Program-made: the position numbers and the translations under genes
Assembly: GCF_000759795.1 (NCBI RefSeq)
Contig: NZ_BBMZ01000013.1
Span: 124,001 to 188,000, forward strand
From: Pseudescherichia vulneris NBRC 102420
Lineage (GTDB): Bacteria; Pseudomonadota; Gammaproteobacteria; Enterobacterales; Enterobacteriaceae
Length of the DNA: 64,000 nucleotides
Direction: 5' to 3'
In this document: piece after piece, positions 1-9,206 of the stretch
Layout: every line of letters begins with the position of its first letter
Numbering within the stretch: the stretch's first letter is position 1
The notes under the pieces: generated by a model
Told to the model about the DNA's origin: nothing
What the model saw: the letters and a program-made list of their open reading frames with translations, nothing else
Database searches by the model: none

Positions 1-486
<486 letters not shown>

Positions 487-495
487 GAGAATTGC

Positions 496-1290
496 ATGAG
501 CAGTAACTTCAGACATCATCTGATGAGTCTGTCGTTACTGGTTGGCATAGCGGCCCCCTGGGCCGCTTTTGCGCAAGCGCCAATCAGTAGTGTCGGCTCA
601 GGCTCGGTTGAAGACCGAGTCACCCAACTTGAGCGCATCTCTAACGCTCACAGCCAGCTTTTAACTCAGCTTCAGCAGCAGCTCTCTGACAACCAGTCCG
701 ATATCGACTCTCTGCGCGGTCAGATTCAGGAGAGCCAGTATCAGCTGAATCAGGTTGTTGAACGCCAGAAACAGATCCTACTGCAGATTGACAGTCTGGG
801 CAGCGGCGGTGCGGCAGCAGCGCAGCCAGCGGCAGGCGATCAGGGCGGGGCGGCTACCGCCACACCTGCTCCTGCAGCCGGAGCAGCAGCGGCCCCCAAC
901 GCGCCGGTACAGAGCGGTGACGCGAATACCGACTACAACGCAGCCATCGCCCTGGTGCAGGATAAATCCCGCCAGGACGATGCTATCGCCGCGTTTAGCA
1001 GCTTTGTGAAAAAGTACCCGGACTCCACTTATGTTCCTAATGCGAACTACTGGTTGGGTCAGTTGAACTACAACAAGGGTAAAAAAGACGATGCGGCATT
1101 CTATTTTGCCTCGGTCGTTAAAAACTATCCAAAATCTCCCAAGGCACCGGACGCGATGTTTAAGGTCGGGGTGATCATGCAGGAGAAAGGGGATACTGCC
1201 AAAGCCAAAGCGGTTTATCAGCAGGTTGTAAGCAAATATCCTGGCACCGACGGCGCGAAACAGGCGCAGAAAAAACTCAGTGCGATGTAA
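496..1290 (+). CDS. cpoB: Cell division coordinator CpoB (YbgF), periplasmic
   Basis: Periplasmic protein that links Tol-Pal-driven outer-membrane constriction to peptidoglycan synthesis by PBP1B. The sequence shows a Sec signal peptide (hydrophobic stretch ending AAFAQA, about residues 10-27) and an N-terminal coiled coil rich in Gln and Leu (about 40-100). Next comes a low-complexity Ala/Pro/Gly linker (about 100-140) and a C-terminal block of TPR repeats (YPDSTYVPNANYWLGQL, YPKSPKAPDAMFKVG, YPGTDGAKQA). The linker looks somewhat expanded. The gene is 9 bp downstream of pal and is the last protein gene of that cluster; the tRNA operon follows. Confidence 0.95.
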   Translation: MSSNFRHHLMSLSLLVGIAAPWAAFAQAPISSVGSGSVEDRVTQLERISNAHSQLLTQLQQQLSDNQSDIDSLRGQIQESQYQLNQVVERQKQILLQIDSLGSGGAAAAQPAAGDQGGAATATPAPAAGAAAAPNAPVQSGDANTDYNAAIALVQDKSRQDDAIAAFSSFVKKYPDSTYVPNANYWLGQLNYNKGKKDDAAFYFASVVKNYPKSPKAPDAMFKVGVIMQEKGDTAKAKAVYQQVVSKYPGTDGAKQAQKKLSAM

Positions 1291-1376
1291 TGAATGCGGC
1301 ATGACCAGATATCGCTCTATTTCTGGTCTTGTCGGGTGAATCATAAGCAGTTAAGTGATCTCGCTCGAAATTTTAG

Positions 1377-1404
1377 TTGCGCCAACTTCATAAATCAGTA
1401 ATAT
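1377..1404 (+). promoter_or_regulatory. Probable promoter of the tRNA-Lys/Val operon
   Basis: A -35-like TTGCGC (1377-1382) is separated by 16 bp from a -10-like TAATAT (1399-1404). A GC-rich discriminator (gccgccg) follows, typical of stringently controlled stable-RNA promoters. It lies about 60 bp before the first tRNA. Called by eye only. Confidence 0.5.
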
Positions 1405-1465
1405 ATGCCGCCGTTGCCACGGGATATCGCACCGCCCGAAAGCAGCGCAAAAGCGGTAAAACAGT

Positions 1466-1541
1466 GGGTCGTTAGCTCAGTTGGTAGAGCAGTTGACTTT
1501 TAATCAATTGGTCGCAGGTTCGAATCCTGCACGACCCACCA
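1466..1541 (+). tRNA. tRNA-Lys (anticodon TTT), copy 1
   Basis: This is a 76-nt cloverleaf with acceptor stem GGGTCGT/ACGACCC, D-arm GCTCAGTTGGTAGAGC, anticodon loop CTTTTAA (TTT) and T-arm GCAGGTTCGAATCCTGC. The CCA is encoded. It is the first gene of the tRNA operon, equivalent to the lysT-valT-lysW region of E. coli. Confidence 0.98.
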
Positions 1542-1575
1542 CTAAATGATGGAAACATCACACCAGCAATACAGT

Positions 1576-1651
1576 GGGTGATTAGCTCAGTTGGTAGAGC
1601 ATCTCCTTTACACGGAGGGGGTCGGCGGTTCGAGCCCGTCATCACCCACCA
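1576..1651 (+). tRNA. tRNA-Val (anticodon TAC)
   Basis: This is a 76-nt cloverleaf with acceptor GGGTGAT/ATCACCC, anticodon stem CTCCT/CGGAG with loop TTTACAC (TAC) and encoded CCA. It sits between the first and second tRNA-Lys genes. It is the only Val tRNA here, whereas E. coli K-12 has two in the equivalent operon. Confidence 0.98.
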
Positions 1652-1654
1652 CTC

Positions 1655-1730
1655 GGGTCGTTAGCTCAGTTGGTAGAGCAGTTGACTTTTAATCAATTGG
1701 TCGCAGGTTCGAATCCTGCACGACCCACCA
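1655..1730 (+). tRNA. tRNA-Lys (anticodon TTT), copy 2
   Basis: The sequence is identical to copy 1 over all 76 nt. It starts 3 bp after the tRNA-Val CCA, so the two must be cut from one precursor. Confidence 0.98.
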
Positions 1731-1778
1731 CTTTCTGGTGGTACCGAGTAAAATAATCTTCGAAGTCAGCACCCGAAT

Positions 1779-1854
1779 GGGTCGTTAGCTCAGTTGGTAG
1801 AGCAGTTGACTTTTAATCAATTGGTCGCAGGTTCGAGCCCTGCACGACCCACCA
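1779..1854 (+). tRNA. tRNA-Lys (anticodon TTT), copy 3 with T-arm variant
   Basis: Same cloverleaf as the other Lys copies, except that the T-arm reads GTTCGAGCCCTGC instead of GTTCGAATCCTGC. These are changes at the last loop base and the first base of the 3' T-stem, and the stem-edge change (T to C opposite G) strengthens pairing. All other positions match copy 1. Confidence 0.97.
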
Positions 1855-1877
1855 CTTCGAAGAGAGTTCCCCAAAAG

Positions 1878-1953
1878 GGGTCGTTAGCTCAGTTGGTAGA
1901 GCAGTTGACTTTTAATCAATTGGTCGCAGGTTCGAATCCTGCACGACCCACCA
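1878..1953 (+). tRNA. tRNA-Lys (anticodon TTT), copy 4
   Basis: Identical in body to copies 1 and 2, and the last complete tRNA of the operon. Its 3' end (20 nt from 1936) is repeated at 2034-2053 downstream. Confidence 0.98.
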
Positions 1954-1956
1954 ATT

Positions 1957-2053
1957 TCAACATACTAATGAATGTTGAACGTGAAGGATAACGTTGCGTA
2001 GCAACGGCCCGAAGGGCGAGGCAAAGCCGAGTCATCCTGCACGACCCACCAAT
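1957..2053 (+). repeat. Hairpin-rich tRNA-operon tail ending in a duplicated tRNA-Lys 3' end
   Basis: Four small hairpins follow one another: TTCAACAT/ATGTTGAA (1957-1980), CGTTGC/GCAACG (1992-2006), GCCC/GGGC (2007-2017) and GGC/GCC (2020-2028). A second copy of the tRNA-Lys 3' end follows (ATCCTGCACGACCCACCAAT at 2034-2053; first copy at 1936-1955, offset 98 bp). There is no tRNA body in front of the second copy. It could be a decayed tRNA gene, a mini-element bounded by an att-like tRNA-end duplication, or a structured processing signal. Confidence 0.75.
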
Positions 2054-2055
2054 GC

Positions 2056-2082
2056 AAAAAAGCGCCCTAAAGGCGCTTTTTT
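2056..2082 (+). terminator. Rho-independent terminator of the tRNA operon
   Basis: Stem GCGCC (2062-2066) / GGCGC (2072-2076) with a short CTAAA loop, preceded by A6 and followed by T6. Confidence 0.9.
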
Positions 2083-2118
2083 GCTATCTGCGATATGCCG
2101 TTTTCACAGTACTGCTTT

Positions 2119-2193
2119 TGTAGGTCGGGCAAGCGAAGCGCCGCCCGACGCAACGACATACTGCCGGGTGGCGCTGCGCTTACCCGGCCTACG
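2119..2193. repeat. REP/BIME palindromic unit
   Basis: Two inverted REP-type arms (TGTAGGTCGGGCAAGCG... and ...GCGCTTACCCGGCCTACGA) face each other in the gap between the tRNA terminator and nadA. The arms are of the same kind as the three tandem units at 47293-47585. Confidence 0.8.
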
Positions 2194-2381
2194 ACGTATC
2201 ATCATTCTGCATCTGTTAGCGGCTCATTGTATGGGCTTTGCGATAGTTGTATGAAAACCTCTTCTGGCGACACGAACTTAGCAATTGTAACCACATTGCT
2301 GTTCTTATGGCTTCGCCAGCATTCCACCTCAACGTCACAGCCGCTTAATTGATGTGACTTTTTGTCTGCAATCCGCTATCT

Positions 2382-2399
2382 TGTTTAGTATATAAAACA
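2382..2399 (+). promoter_or_regulatory. NadR box upstream of nadA
   Basis: TGTTTA-N6-AAAACA matches the NadR operator consensus TGTTTA-N6-TAAACA with one mismatch, 73 bp before the nadA start. NadR represses NAD synthesis genes when NAD is plentiful. The operator is inferred from sequence. Confidence 0.75.
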
Positions 2400-2471
2400 C
2401 AAATGCCGCATCCTCCGTTTTACCTCGCAGGTCTGGGCATTATTGTTAAGTCAGCAAAACGAGAAAGCATG

Positions 2472-3512
2472 ATGAGCGTAATGTTCGATCCTGAAGCTAC
2501 GATTTACCCCTTCCCGCCGAAGCCGCGTCCGTTGAGCCTCGACGAAAAAGCGTTTTACCGCGAAAAGATCAAAAGGCTACTGAAGGAGCGGGATGCGGTG
2601 ATGGTGGCCCACTACTATACCGACCCAGAGATCCAGCAGCTTGCCGAGGAGACCGGCGGCTGTATCTCTGATTCGCTGGAGATGGCGCGCTTTGGAGCGA
2701 AGCATCCTGCTTCCACGCTGCTGGTAGCCGGGGTGCGCTTTATGGGCGAGACCGCTAAGATCCTCAGCCCGGAAAAAACCATTCTTATGCCGACGCTCGA
2801 TGCCGAGTGCTCTCTCGATCTTGGCTGCCCCATTGAGCCGTTCAGCGCCTTTTGCGATGCGCATCCAGACCGTACCGTGGTGGTTTACGCCAATACCTCG
2901 GCCGCCGTTAAGGCGCGAGCGGACTGGGTCGTCACCTCCAGCATCGCCGTCGAGTTGATCGAGCATCTGGATAGCCTCGGGGAGAAGATCATCTGGGCGC
3001 CGGATCGTCATCTCGGCAGCTATGTGCAGAAGCAGACCGGGGCGGACATTCTCTGCTGGCAGGGAGCGTGCATCGTCCACGACGAGTTTAAAACCCAGGC
3101 GCTGGCGCGCATGAAAGCGCTCTATCCTGACGCGGCCGTTCTGGTTCACCCTGAGTCACCGCAGGCGGTAGTGGAGATGGCGGACGCCGTGGGCTCAACC
3201 AGCCAGCTGATCAACGCGGCGAAAACCCTGCCGCATCCGCAGCTTATTGTCGCCACCGATCGCGGGATCTTTTACAAGATGCAGCAGGCCGTACCGGGGA
3301 AAGAGCTGCTGGAAGCGCCTACCGCCGGTGAGGGCGCAACCTGTCGCAGCTGTGCACACTGCCCGTGGATGGCCATGAACGGCCTTCAGGCTATCGCTGA
3401 GGGGCTGGAGAAGGGCGGGGCGCTGCACGAGATCCATGTCGATGCGAAACTGCGTGAAGGGGCGCTGCTGCCGCTTAACCGGATGCTGGATTTTGCCGCA
3501 ACGCTGCGTTAA
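2472..3512 (+). CDS. nadA: Quinolinate synthase A
   Basis: Condenses iminoaspartate with dihydroxyacetone phosphate to quinolinate, the second step of de novo NAD synthesis. At 346 aa it has the usual length. The three cysteine motifs that carry the [4Fe-4S] cluster are visible: CSLDLGC, CWQGAC and CRSCAHC. The start was set at the ATG giving [18 protein letters not shown], the conserved N-terminus. An in-frame ATG at 2403 would add 23 residues not seen in the family. It lies behind a NadR box and ahead of pnuC, so precursor uptake and synthesis are neighbours. Confidence 0.97.
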   Translation: MSVMFDPEATIYPFPPKPRPLSLDEKAFYREKIKRLLKERDAVMVAHYYTDPEIQQLAEETGGCISDSLEMARFGAKHPASTLLVAGVRFMGETAKILSPEKTILMPTLDAECSLDLGCPIEPFSAFCDAHPDRTVVVYANTSAAVKARADWVVTSSIAVELIEHLDSLGEKIIWAPDRHLGSYVQKQTGADILCWQGACIVHDEFKTQALARMKALYPDAAVLVHPESPQAVVEMADAVGSTSQLINAAKTLPHPQLIVATDRGIFYKMQQAVPGKELLEAPTAGEGATCRSCAHCPWMAMNGLQAIAEGLEKGGALHEIHVDAKLREGALLPLNRMLDFAATLR

Positions 3513-3578
3513 TTACGTACCGTGCGATAACGGCTATGATTGTTAAGACAATTTCACTTTTTGACAGGCGGGGCAGAA

Positions 3579-4298
3579 ATGGATTTTTTTAGTACGCAGA
3601 ATATTTTGGTTCACATACCGCTGGGGGCGGGCGGCTACGATCTCTCGTGGATCGAAGCGGTAGGCACTCTCGCCGGGCTGCTGTGCATCTGGCTCGCCAG
3701 CCTGGAGAAGATCAGCAACTACGCTTTTGGTTTGATCAACGTGACGCTGTTTGCGGTGATCTTTTTCCAGATCCAGCTCTACGCTAGCCTGCTGCTGCAG
3801 CTCTTCTTCTTCGCGGCTAACATCTATGGCTGGTATGCCTGGTCGCGGCAAACGACGCAGAACGAGGCCGTGCTGCAGATCCGCTGGCTGCCGCGCGGCA
3901 AGGCGATTGTCTGGCTGGTTATCTGCGCCCTGGCGATTGGCCTAATGACTCTGTTTATCGATCCGGTGTTCACTTTCCTGACCCGTATTGCGGTCTCTAT
4001 TATGCAGGCGCTGGGTTTAAACGTGGCGATGCCTGAGCTACAGCCCGATGCCTTCCCGTTCTGGGACTCCTGTCTGATGGTGCTGTCGATTGTAGCCATG
4101 GTGCTGATGACCCGCAAATACGTTGAGAACTGGCTGCTATGGGTCGTAGTTAACGTCATTAGCGTGGTGATCTTTGCCCTGCAGGGCGTCTACGCCATGT
4201 CGCTGGAGTACCTGATCCTGACCTTTATTGCATTAAACGGCAGCCGGATGTGGATAAACAGCGCGCGGGAACGAGGCTCACGCGCGCTGGTTGGCTAG
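3579..4298 (+). CDS. pnuC: Nicotinamide riboside transporter PnuC
   Basis: Inner-membrane facilitator for nicotinamide riboside, feeding the NAD salvage route. The 239-aa protein has about seven hydrophobic helices. The conserved family stretch [18 protein letters not shown] is present, as is the C-terminal [16 protein letters not shown] segment. The start was placed at [14 protein letters not shown], the conserved N-terminus; upstream codons at 3540 are in frame but not conserved. It is 66 bp after nadA, in the same direction, and its 3' end overlaps zitB (opposite strand) by 4 bp. Confidence 0.96.
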   Translation: MDFFSTQNILVHIPLGAGGYDLSWIEAVGTLAGLLCIWLASLEKISNYAFGLINVTLFAVIFFQIQLYASLLLQLFFFAANIYGWYAWSRQTTQNEAVLQIRWLPRGKAIVWLVICALAIGLMTLFIDPVFTFLTRIAVSIMQALGLNVAMPELQPDAFPFWDSCLMVLSIVAMVLMTRKYVENWLLWVVVNVISVVIFALQGVYAMSLEYLILTFIALNGSRMWINSARERGSRALVG

Positions 4299-5239
4299 TG
4301 GTGATGATGATGGGCGTGACCGGAGGGCAGGGTATTGAGATCGCACTCCGGTCCGCTGCACGGACGGTACTCCATCTGGATCGTCACGTGTGAAATCTCA
4401 TAGTGATGAATCAGAAAGTGCTGGATGCGCTCCAGGAGCGCATCATGATCGTGCGGAGGAATAACCTGCACGTGCAGGGTCATCACCGACTTCTCGCCCA
4501 CCGTCCAGACGTGCACATGGTGTACGTCCCGCACCTCCGGGATATCCCGGCGCAGATGGCGACGCAGCGCCGCAATATCCAGCGATACCGGTGCGCCCTC
4601 CAGCAGTTCATTGACGCTCTCTTTAAGCAGCGTCCAGGCGCTGCGCAGCACCAGACAGGAGACCAGCACCGAAAGTATCGGGTCAACCGGCGTCCAGCCT
4701 GTCCACAGGATCACCAGCGCCGCAACAATTGCTCCCACGGAGCCGAGCAGATCGCCCAATACATGGAGCGCCGCGGCCCGCACGTTCAGGTTTTTCTCTT
4801 CGCTGCCGCGATGCAGGATCCAGAATGAGACGATGTTAGCGACGAGGCCCGCTATGGCAATGCCCAGCATAGTGACACCCGCCACCGGCTGCGGATGGTA
4901 GAAGCGCACAATGGCTTCCCAGACAATCATAAAGGTGATGGCGACCAGAGCGAGGGCGTTAACGAACGCCGCCAGGGTAGTGAGGCGCAGCCAGCCGAAG
5001 GTACGTTGGGCACTCGGCGGACGGCGGGCAAAGCGCACGGCCAGCAGCGCAAAGAGCAGGGCAGCGGCATCGGTAAGCATATGACCCGCATCTGCCAGCA
5101 GCGCCAGCGAGCCGGAGACAAGGCCGCCAATAACCTCGACCACCATAAACAGGGCGGTGACGCTAAAGGCCAACAGCAAACGACGGGCGTTGCCATCATG
5201 GTGTTCAGAAGGGGAAGCGTGTGAGTGGTGATGCGCCAT
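4295..5239 (-). CDS. zitB: Zinc efflux cation-diffusion facilitator ZitB
   Basis: Proton-coupled Zn(II) exporter of the CDF family in the inner membrane. At 314 aa it shows His-rich tails at both ends (MAHHHSH..., ...HAHHHHH). Six hydrophobic helices carry the metal-site motif [15 protein letters not shown] in helix II and [12 protein letters not shown] in helix V, the HxxxD pairs that bind zinc. A cytoplasmic domain with [21 protein letters not shown] follows. It is convergent with pnuC, and its promoter must lie in the short gap before ybgS. Confidence 0.95.
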   Translation of the reverse strand: MAHHHSHASPSEHHDGNARRLLLAFSVTALFMVVEVIGGLVSGSLALLADAGHMLTDAAALLFALLAVRFARRPPSAQRTFGWLRLTTLAAFVNALALVAITFMIVWEAIVRFYHPQPVAGVTMLGIAIAGLVANIVSFWILHRGSEEKNLNVRAAALHVLGDLLGSVGAIVAALVILWTGWTPVDPILSVLVSCLVLRSAWTLLKESVNELLEGAPVSLDIAALRRHLRRDIPEVRDVHHVHVWTVGEKSVMTLHVQVIPPHDHDALLERIQHFLIHHYEISHVTIQMEYRPCSGPECDLNTLPSGHAHHHHH

Positions 5240-5303
5240 GAGTTTTATTCCATTTTATATATTCTCAGCGACTTACATCATTGCAGATTTTTATTTCCTC
5301 GCC

Positions 5304-5334
5304 ACAAAAAAATAAGGAGAGCCTTAGCTCTCCT
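5304..5334 (-). terminator. Rho-independent terminator of ybgS
   Basis: Stem GGAGAG (5316-5321) / CTCTCC (5328-5333) followed on the minus strand by a run of T residues. It lies about 20 bp after the ybgS stop. Confidence 0.85.
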
Positions 5335-5353
5335 CATCGTCACATCAGCGTAA

Positions 5354-5791
5354 TTACTGTGAAGTGCCGTCAGTTTTGGTATCAACGTCGTTGTTCATAC
5401 CGTCACCGGTTTCAACTTTTTTATTCACGTCCGGGCAGCGACCGTCTTTACACATGCTGTTTTTATGGATGTCGTCTTTATCCATATGCTGGCCGTCAGC
5501 GCTGGTTGAGGCCCCACCGTTAGAGTGCAGCATGCCGCCAGTGGAGGAGGTACCGGTGGTGCCGGTAGTATTCGTCCCGGTAGAGCCGGTTGCTGCGTTG
5601 GTGTTACCGGTATTGATATCGTTATTGTTTACGTTGTTAGGCTGCAGATTCTCTTTAGCGCCCGGTGCTACGGCCCCGGCGTCTGCGGCAGCGTTAGCTG
5701 CGCCGTTGCTGTTGGATGCTGCGAGTGCTGCGCCGCTAGCCAGAGTCAGGGTAGTCGTCAGTAAAATTGTGGCCAGTTTATTCATTTTCAT
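5354..5791 (-). CDS. ybgS: YbgS-like secreted protein of unknown function
   Basis: Predicted exported protein of 145 aa. The signal peptide ([25 protein letters not shown]) is followed by a low-complexity region rich in Asn, Gly, Thr and Ser (about residues 25-90). The conserved C-terminal block has [18 protein letters not shown] and a DVDTKTDGT tail, with two cysteines that could form a disulfide. The ATG at 5791 was chosen because AGGAG lies about 9 bp upstream on the minus strand. The reading frame is open upstream, but those residues are not conserved. The Thr/Gly repeat region appears longer than in E. coli. Function is unknown. Confidence 0.9.
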   Translation of the reverse strand: MKMNKLATILLTTTLTLASGAALAASNSNGAANAAADAGAVAPGAKENLQPNNVNNNDINTGNTNAATGSTGTNTTGTTGTSSTGGMLHSNGGASTSADGQHMDKDDIHKNSMCKDGRCPDVNKKVETGDGMNNDVDTKTDGTSQ

Positions 5792-6022
5792 AATCGTGCT
5801 CCTGTTCTCGTCATTACATTGGATAGCGATATCCAACAGTGCAGATGCGAAACGGAATATTCGCTCAGTAGTGAAAGATGCCAACTCTTCCTAAAAAGGT
5901 AGAATGGAATCTGGTTAAAAAATAAAAACAAAGTGGTTACAGGTAAAAAGTTTAGCCACGTTGCCAGCGTTCGCTAGCGGCTAACCCTTTTTTATCACTT
6001 TTCAGGAATATTCCGTACTGAG

Positions 6023-6063
6023 TGTAAAAGCCCGTTTACACTTCCTGACTGAGCCGTTAGATT
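6023..6063 (+). promoter_or_regulatory. aroG promoter with TyrR box
   Basis: A perfect TyrR box, TGTAAA-N6-TTTACA, spans 6023-6040. Its right half serves as a -35 hexamer (TTTACA, 6035-6040), 17 bp before a -10-like TAGATT (6058-6063). TyrR with phenylalanine or tryptophan would occlude the polymerase, as known for aroG in E. coli. The rest of the 320-bp gap between ybgS and aroG is AT-rich and shows no gene. Confidence 0.85.
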
Positions 6064-6111
6064 GGAGGTATTGCACTCTCTGACATAAGTATGGCAAACG
6101 CTGGAACGAAC

Positions 6112-7164
6112 ATGAATTATCAGAATGACGACTTACGCATTAAAGAAATTAACGAACTGTTACCCCCTGTCGCGCTGCTGGAGAAATTCCCGGCGACGGA
6201 GACCGCAGCCAATACGGTTTCTCACGCCCGTAAGGCTATCCATAAGATCCTCAAAGGTAGCGACGACCGCCTGCTGGTGGTGATCGGGCCGTGCTCGATT
6301 CATGACCCGGCTGCGGCCAAAGAGTATGCCGCTCGACTGCTGACGCTGCGTGATGAGCTTAAGGGCGAGCTTGAAATCGTAATGCGCGTCTATTTTGAAA
6401 AGCCGCGTACCACCGTGGGCTGGAAAGGGCTGATTAACGATCCGCACATGGACAACAGCTTCCAGATCAATGACGGTCTGCGTATTGCCCGCAAGCTGCT
6501 GCTGGAGATTAATGACAGCGGCCTGCCAGCGGCGGGGGAGTTCCTCGATATGATCACCCCGCAGTACCTTGCCGATCTGATGAGCTGGGGCGCCATTGGC
6601 GCGCGCACTACCGAATCTCAGGTGCATCGCGAGCTGGCGTCCGGGTTATCTTGCCCGGTAGGCTTCAAAAACGGCACCGATGGCACCATCAAGGTGGCGA
6701 TTGACGCCATCAACGCTGCTGGCGCACCGCACTGCTTCCTCTCCGTCACCAAGTGGGGCCATTCGGCGATTGTGAACACCAGCGGCAACGGCGACTGCCA
6801 TATCATTCTGCGCGGCGGTAAAGAGCCAAACTACAGCGCGAAGCACGTTGCCGAGGTGAAGCATGGGCTGGAAAAAGCCGGGCTGGCACCGCAGGTGATG
6901 ATCGACTTCAGCCACGCTAACTCCAGCAAGCAGTTCAAGAAACAGATGACCGTGGGTGAAGACGTTTGTCAGCAGATTGCTGGCGGCGAGAACGCGGTGA
7001 TTGGCGTGATGATTGAGAGCCATCTGGTCGAGGGTAGCCAGAGCCTGGAGAGCGGTGAGCCGCTGGTCTATGGTAAGAGCGTGACGGATGCCTGTATCGG
7101 CTGGGAAGATACCGACGCTATTCTGCGTCAGCTGGCCAACGCGGTGAAAGCGCGTCGCGGTTGA
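6112..7164 (+). CDS. aroG: 3-deoxy-7-phosphoheptulonate synthase, Phe-sensitive (AroG)
   Basis: Joins phosphoenolpyruvate and erythrose 4-phosphate to DAHP, the entry step of the shikimate pathway. The protein is 350 aa, the usual length. Conserved features include VIGPCSIHDP, the FEKPRTTVGWKGLINDP loop, GARTTESQVHRELASGLS, the SVTKWGHSAIVNTSGNGD segment specific to the Phe-type isoenzyme, and DFSHANSSK. The ATG at 6112 begins the conserved MNYQNDDLRIKEI. An ATG at 6091 is in frame but gives a non-conserved extension. Regulation by TyrR is supported by the operator in front of the gene. Confidence 0.96.
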   Translation: MNYQNDDLRIKEINELLPPVALLEKFPATETAANTVSHARKAIHKILKGSDDRLLVVIGPCSIHDPAAAKEYAARLLTLRDELKGELEIVMRVYFEKPRTTVGWKGLINDPHMDNSFQINDGLRIARKLLLEINDSGLPAAGEFLDMITPQYLADLMSWGAIGARTTESQVHRELASGLSCPVGFKNGTDGTIKVAIDAINAAGAPHCFLSVTKWGHSAIVNTSGNGDCHIILRGGKEPNYSAKHVAEVKHGLEKAGLAPQVMIDFSHANSSKQFKKQMTVGEDVCQQIAGGENAVIGVMIESHLVEGSQSLESGEPLVYGKSVTDACIGWEDTDAILRQLANAVKARRG

Positions 7165-7170
7165 TAACCA

Positions 7171-7197
7171 TGCCCGGCAGCGTTATGCCGCCGGGCA
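7171..7197. terminator. Inverted repeat between aroG and gpmA, possible shared terminator
   Basis: TGCCCGGC (7171-7178) and GCCGGGCA (7190-7197) can form a stable hairpin between the convergent aroG and gpmA ends. There is no clear T run on either strand, so it may act as a REP-like end-protecting hairpin instead. Confidence 0.5.
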
Positions 7198-7205
7198 CGT
7201 CTTCA

Positions 7206-7958
7206 TTACTTCGCTTTACCCTGGTTTGCTACCGCCGCCGCTTTTGCAGCGATTTCGTCAGCGTTACCCAGATAGTAGTGTTTGATCGGCTTGAAGTTTT
7301 CGTCGAACTCATACACCAGCGGTACGCCGGTCGGGATGTTCAGCTCAAGGATCTCATCTTCACCCATGTCGTCCAGGTATTTCACCAGCGCACGCAGGGA
7401 GTTACCGTGAGCGGCAATGATCACACGCTCGCCGCTTTTCAGGCGCGGCAGAATGGTTTCATTCCAGTAAGGGATCACGCGGTCGATGGTCAGCGCCAGG
7501 CTCTCGGTCAGCGGCAGCTCCTGCTCGGTCAGAGATGCGTAACGCGGATCGTGACCCGGGAAGCGCTCGTCGTCTTTGGTCAGCGCTGGCGGAGTCACCG
7601 CGAAGCCGCGACGCCACTGCTTAACCTGCTCGTCACCGTACTTCTCAGCGGTTTCCGCTTTGTTCAGACCCTGCAGCGCACCGTAGTGACGCTCGTTCAG
7701 TTTCCAGGATTTCTCTACCGGCAGCCAGGCCTGATCGAGTTCATCAAGGACGTTCCACAGGGTGTGGATGGCGCGTTTCAGCACGGAAGTGTAGGCAAAA
7801 TCAAAACTGAAGCCTTCTTCTTTCAGCAGTTTACCCGCTGATTTTGCTTCGCTCACGCCTTTCTCGGACAGGTCAACATCGTACCAGCCGGTGAAGCGGT
7901 TTTCGTTGTTCCACTGGCTTTCGCCATGACGAACCAGAACGAGCTTAGTAACAGCCAT
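7206..7958 (-). CDS. gpmA: 2,3-bisphosphoglycerate-dependent phosphoglycerate mutase
   Basis: Glycolytic enzyme interconverting 3- and 2-phosphoglycerate through a phosphohistidine. It has 250 aa. The catalytic motif [10 protein letters not shown] near the N-terminus carries the phosphorylated histidine. [28 protein letters not shown] and the second catalytic histidine in [14 protein letters not shown] are also present. It is convergent with aroG. AGGAGAG precedes the start. Confidence 0.97.
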   Translation of the reverse strand: MAVTKLVLVRHGESQWNNENRFTGWYDVDLSEKGVSEAKSAGKLLKEEGFSFDFAYTSVLKRAIHTLWNVLDELDQAWLPVEKSWKLNERHYGALQGLNKAETAEKYGDEQVKQWRRGFAVTPPALTKDDERFPGHDPRYASLTEQELPLTESLALTIDRVIPYWNETILPRLKSGERVIIAAHGNSLRALVKYLDDMGEDEILELNIPTGVPLVYEFDENFKPIKHYYLGNADEIAAKAAAVANQGKAK

Positions 7959-7986
7959 ACTCTCTCCTTAATAAACCTGATTGAAT

Positions 7987-8005
7987 GATAACAATTCTCA
8001 TTATA
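7987..8005 (-). promoter_or_regulatory. Possible Fur-box-like site upstream of gpmA
   Basis: GATAACAATTCTCATTATA resembles the 19-bp Fur consensus in roughly 13 positions and lies about 30 bp before the gpmA start. In E. coli gpmA is reported as Fur-controlled. The match is imperfect and the call rests on sequence only. Confidence 0.4.
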
Positions 8006-8133
8006 TTGCCGAGGCGACGCCAGCAGCAACGCATAACCATTACCATAGCGAAAATAGTGGCGCAGTGTAAGGTGCTTGTGAAATCGGGGTTAGGATTTTG
8101 TCGGCAAACGGTGCTTATTTCAGCAGGATGGAC

Positions 8134-8159
8134 AAAAAAAGCCCCGTCAAAACGGGGCT
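8134..8159 (-). terminator. Terminator of the gal operon
   Basis: Stem AGCCCCGT (8140-8147) / ACGGGGCT (8152-8159). Read on the minus strand, a T7 run follows the stem directly after galM. Confidence 0.9.
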
Positions 8160-8165
8160 GTACGG

Positions 8166-9206
8166 CTACTGCGGAATAAACTGATACTCGGTGACGCTCA
8201 CGTACTCTGCACCGGGGCGCAGGGTGGCATCAGGCTGCGGATATTCCGGGTGGTTCGGGCTATCAGGCAGGAACTCACTCTCCAGAGCCAGCCCCTGATA
8301 CGCGCTGTACTCGCCCTGCTCGCGGGCAGGCGTGCCTTCCAGATAGTTGCCGGAGTAGAACTGCAACGCTGGCGCGGTGGTATAGACGCTCATCTGCAGC
8401 TTCTTATCCGCCGACCAGAGGTGCGCCGCGGGCTGGCTGACGTCGCCCTTCGCCTGTAGCAGGAAAGCGTGATCGTAACCCTTCACTTTCCGCTGATCGT
8501 CGTCCTGTAAAAAATCATCCGCGATGGTTTTCGGCTGGCGGAAGTCGAAGCTGGTCCCTTCAACCGCCTTCAGATCCTGATAGGGAATGCCGGTTTCATC
8601 CACCGGCAGGTACGCATCGGCCAGCAGTTGCAGCTGGTGGTCGCGCACGTCCGACTGCACGCCGTTGAGGTTAAAGTAGGCATGATTGGTCAGGTTTACC
8701 GGGCAGGGCTTATCCACGGTAGCGCGGTACTCAATCAAGATGCGGTTATCCTCCGTCAGGCGGAAGAGGGCGCTGGCATTCAGGTTGCCAGGGTAACCCT
8801 GGTCACCGTCGGGGGAGGTCAGGCTCAACAGCGCTTCGCTGTCGTTCTTCCGCACGATGCGCCAGCGGCGCTTATCAAAGCCTTCCGGCCCGCCGTGAAG
8901 CTGGTTTTCGCCCTGGCTCGGCAGCAGCGAATAGCTCTGCCCGTCAAGGGTGAAGCGGCTTTTGGCGATGCGGTTGGCGTAGCGGCCTACCGATGCGCCC
9001 AGATAGGCGGTCTGTTCCACGTAGCGCTGGGGCGTATTGCAGCCCAGCAGCGTTTCACGTACCGACCCGTCCGGCATCGGCACGCGAGCAGAGAGCAGGG
9101 TCGCGCCCCAGTCCATCAGGGTCACCACCATCCCCGCGCCGTTGCGCAGGGTGATTAAACGGTATGCCAGCCCGTCCGGGGCCAGCGCTGGGGTTTCGTT
9201 TAGCAC
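8166..9206 (-). CDS. galM: Galactose mutarotase (aldose 1-epimerase)
   Basis: Interconverts alpha- and beta-D-galactose so that GalK can use the sugar. The 346-aa protein matches GalM through its length. Visible motifs are [44 protein letters not shown], the catalytic histidine region [12 protein letters not shown] and the catalytic glutamate near [16 protein letters not shown]. It is the last gene of galETKM and overlaps galK by 7 bp, which suggests coupled translation. Confidence 0.97.
   Translation of the reverse strand: MLNETPALAPDGLAYRLITLRNGAGMVVTLMDWGATLLSARVPMPDGSVRETLLGCNTPQRYVEQTAYLGASVGRYANRIAKSRFTLDGQSYSLLPSQGENQLHGGPEGFDKRRWRIVRKNDSEALLSLTSPDGDQGYPGNLNASALFRLTEDNRILIEYRATVDKPCPVNLTNHAYFNLNGVQSDVRDHQLQLLADAYLPVDETGIPYQDLKAVEGTSFDFRQPKTIADDFLQDDDQRKVKGYDHAFLLQAKGDVSQPAAHLWSADKKLQMSVYTTAPALQFYSGNYLEGTPAREQGEYSAYQGLALESEFLPDSPNHPEYPQPDATLRPGAEYVSVTEYQFIPQ

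Noticed and set aside
1466-1953. Evenly spaced near-identical repeats that could be mistaken for a CRISPR array
   Set aside because: Each repeat folds as a complete tRNA with CCA; spacers are short and irregular.
1794-1991. Open frame over the tRNA genes
   Set aside because: It is tRNA sequence read as protein (repeated LTFNQLVAGS), a common false call.
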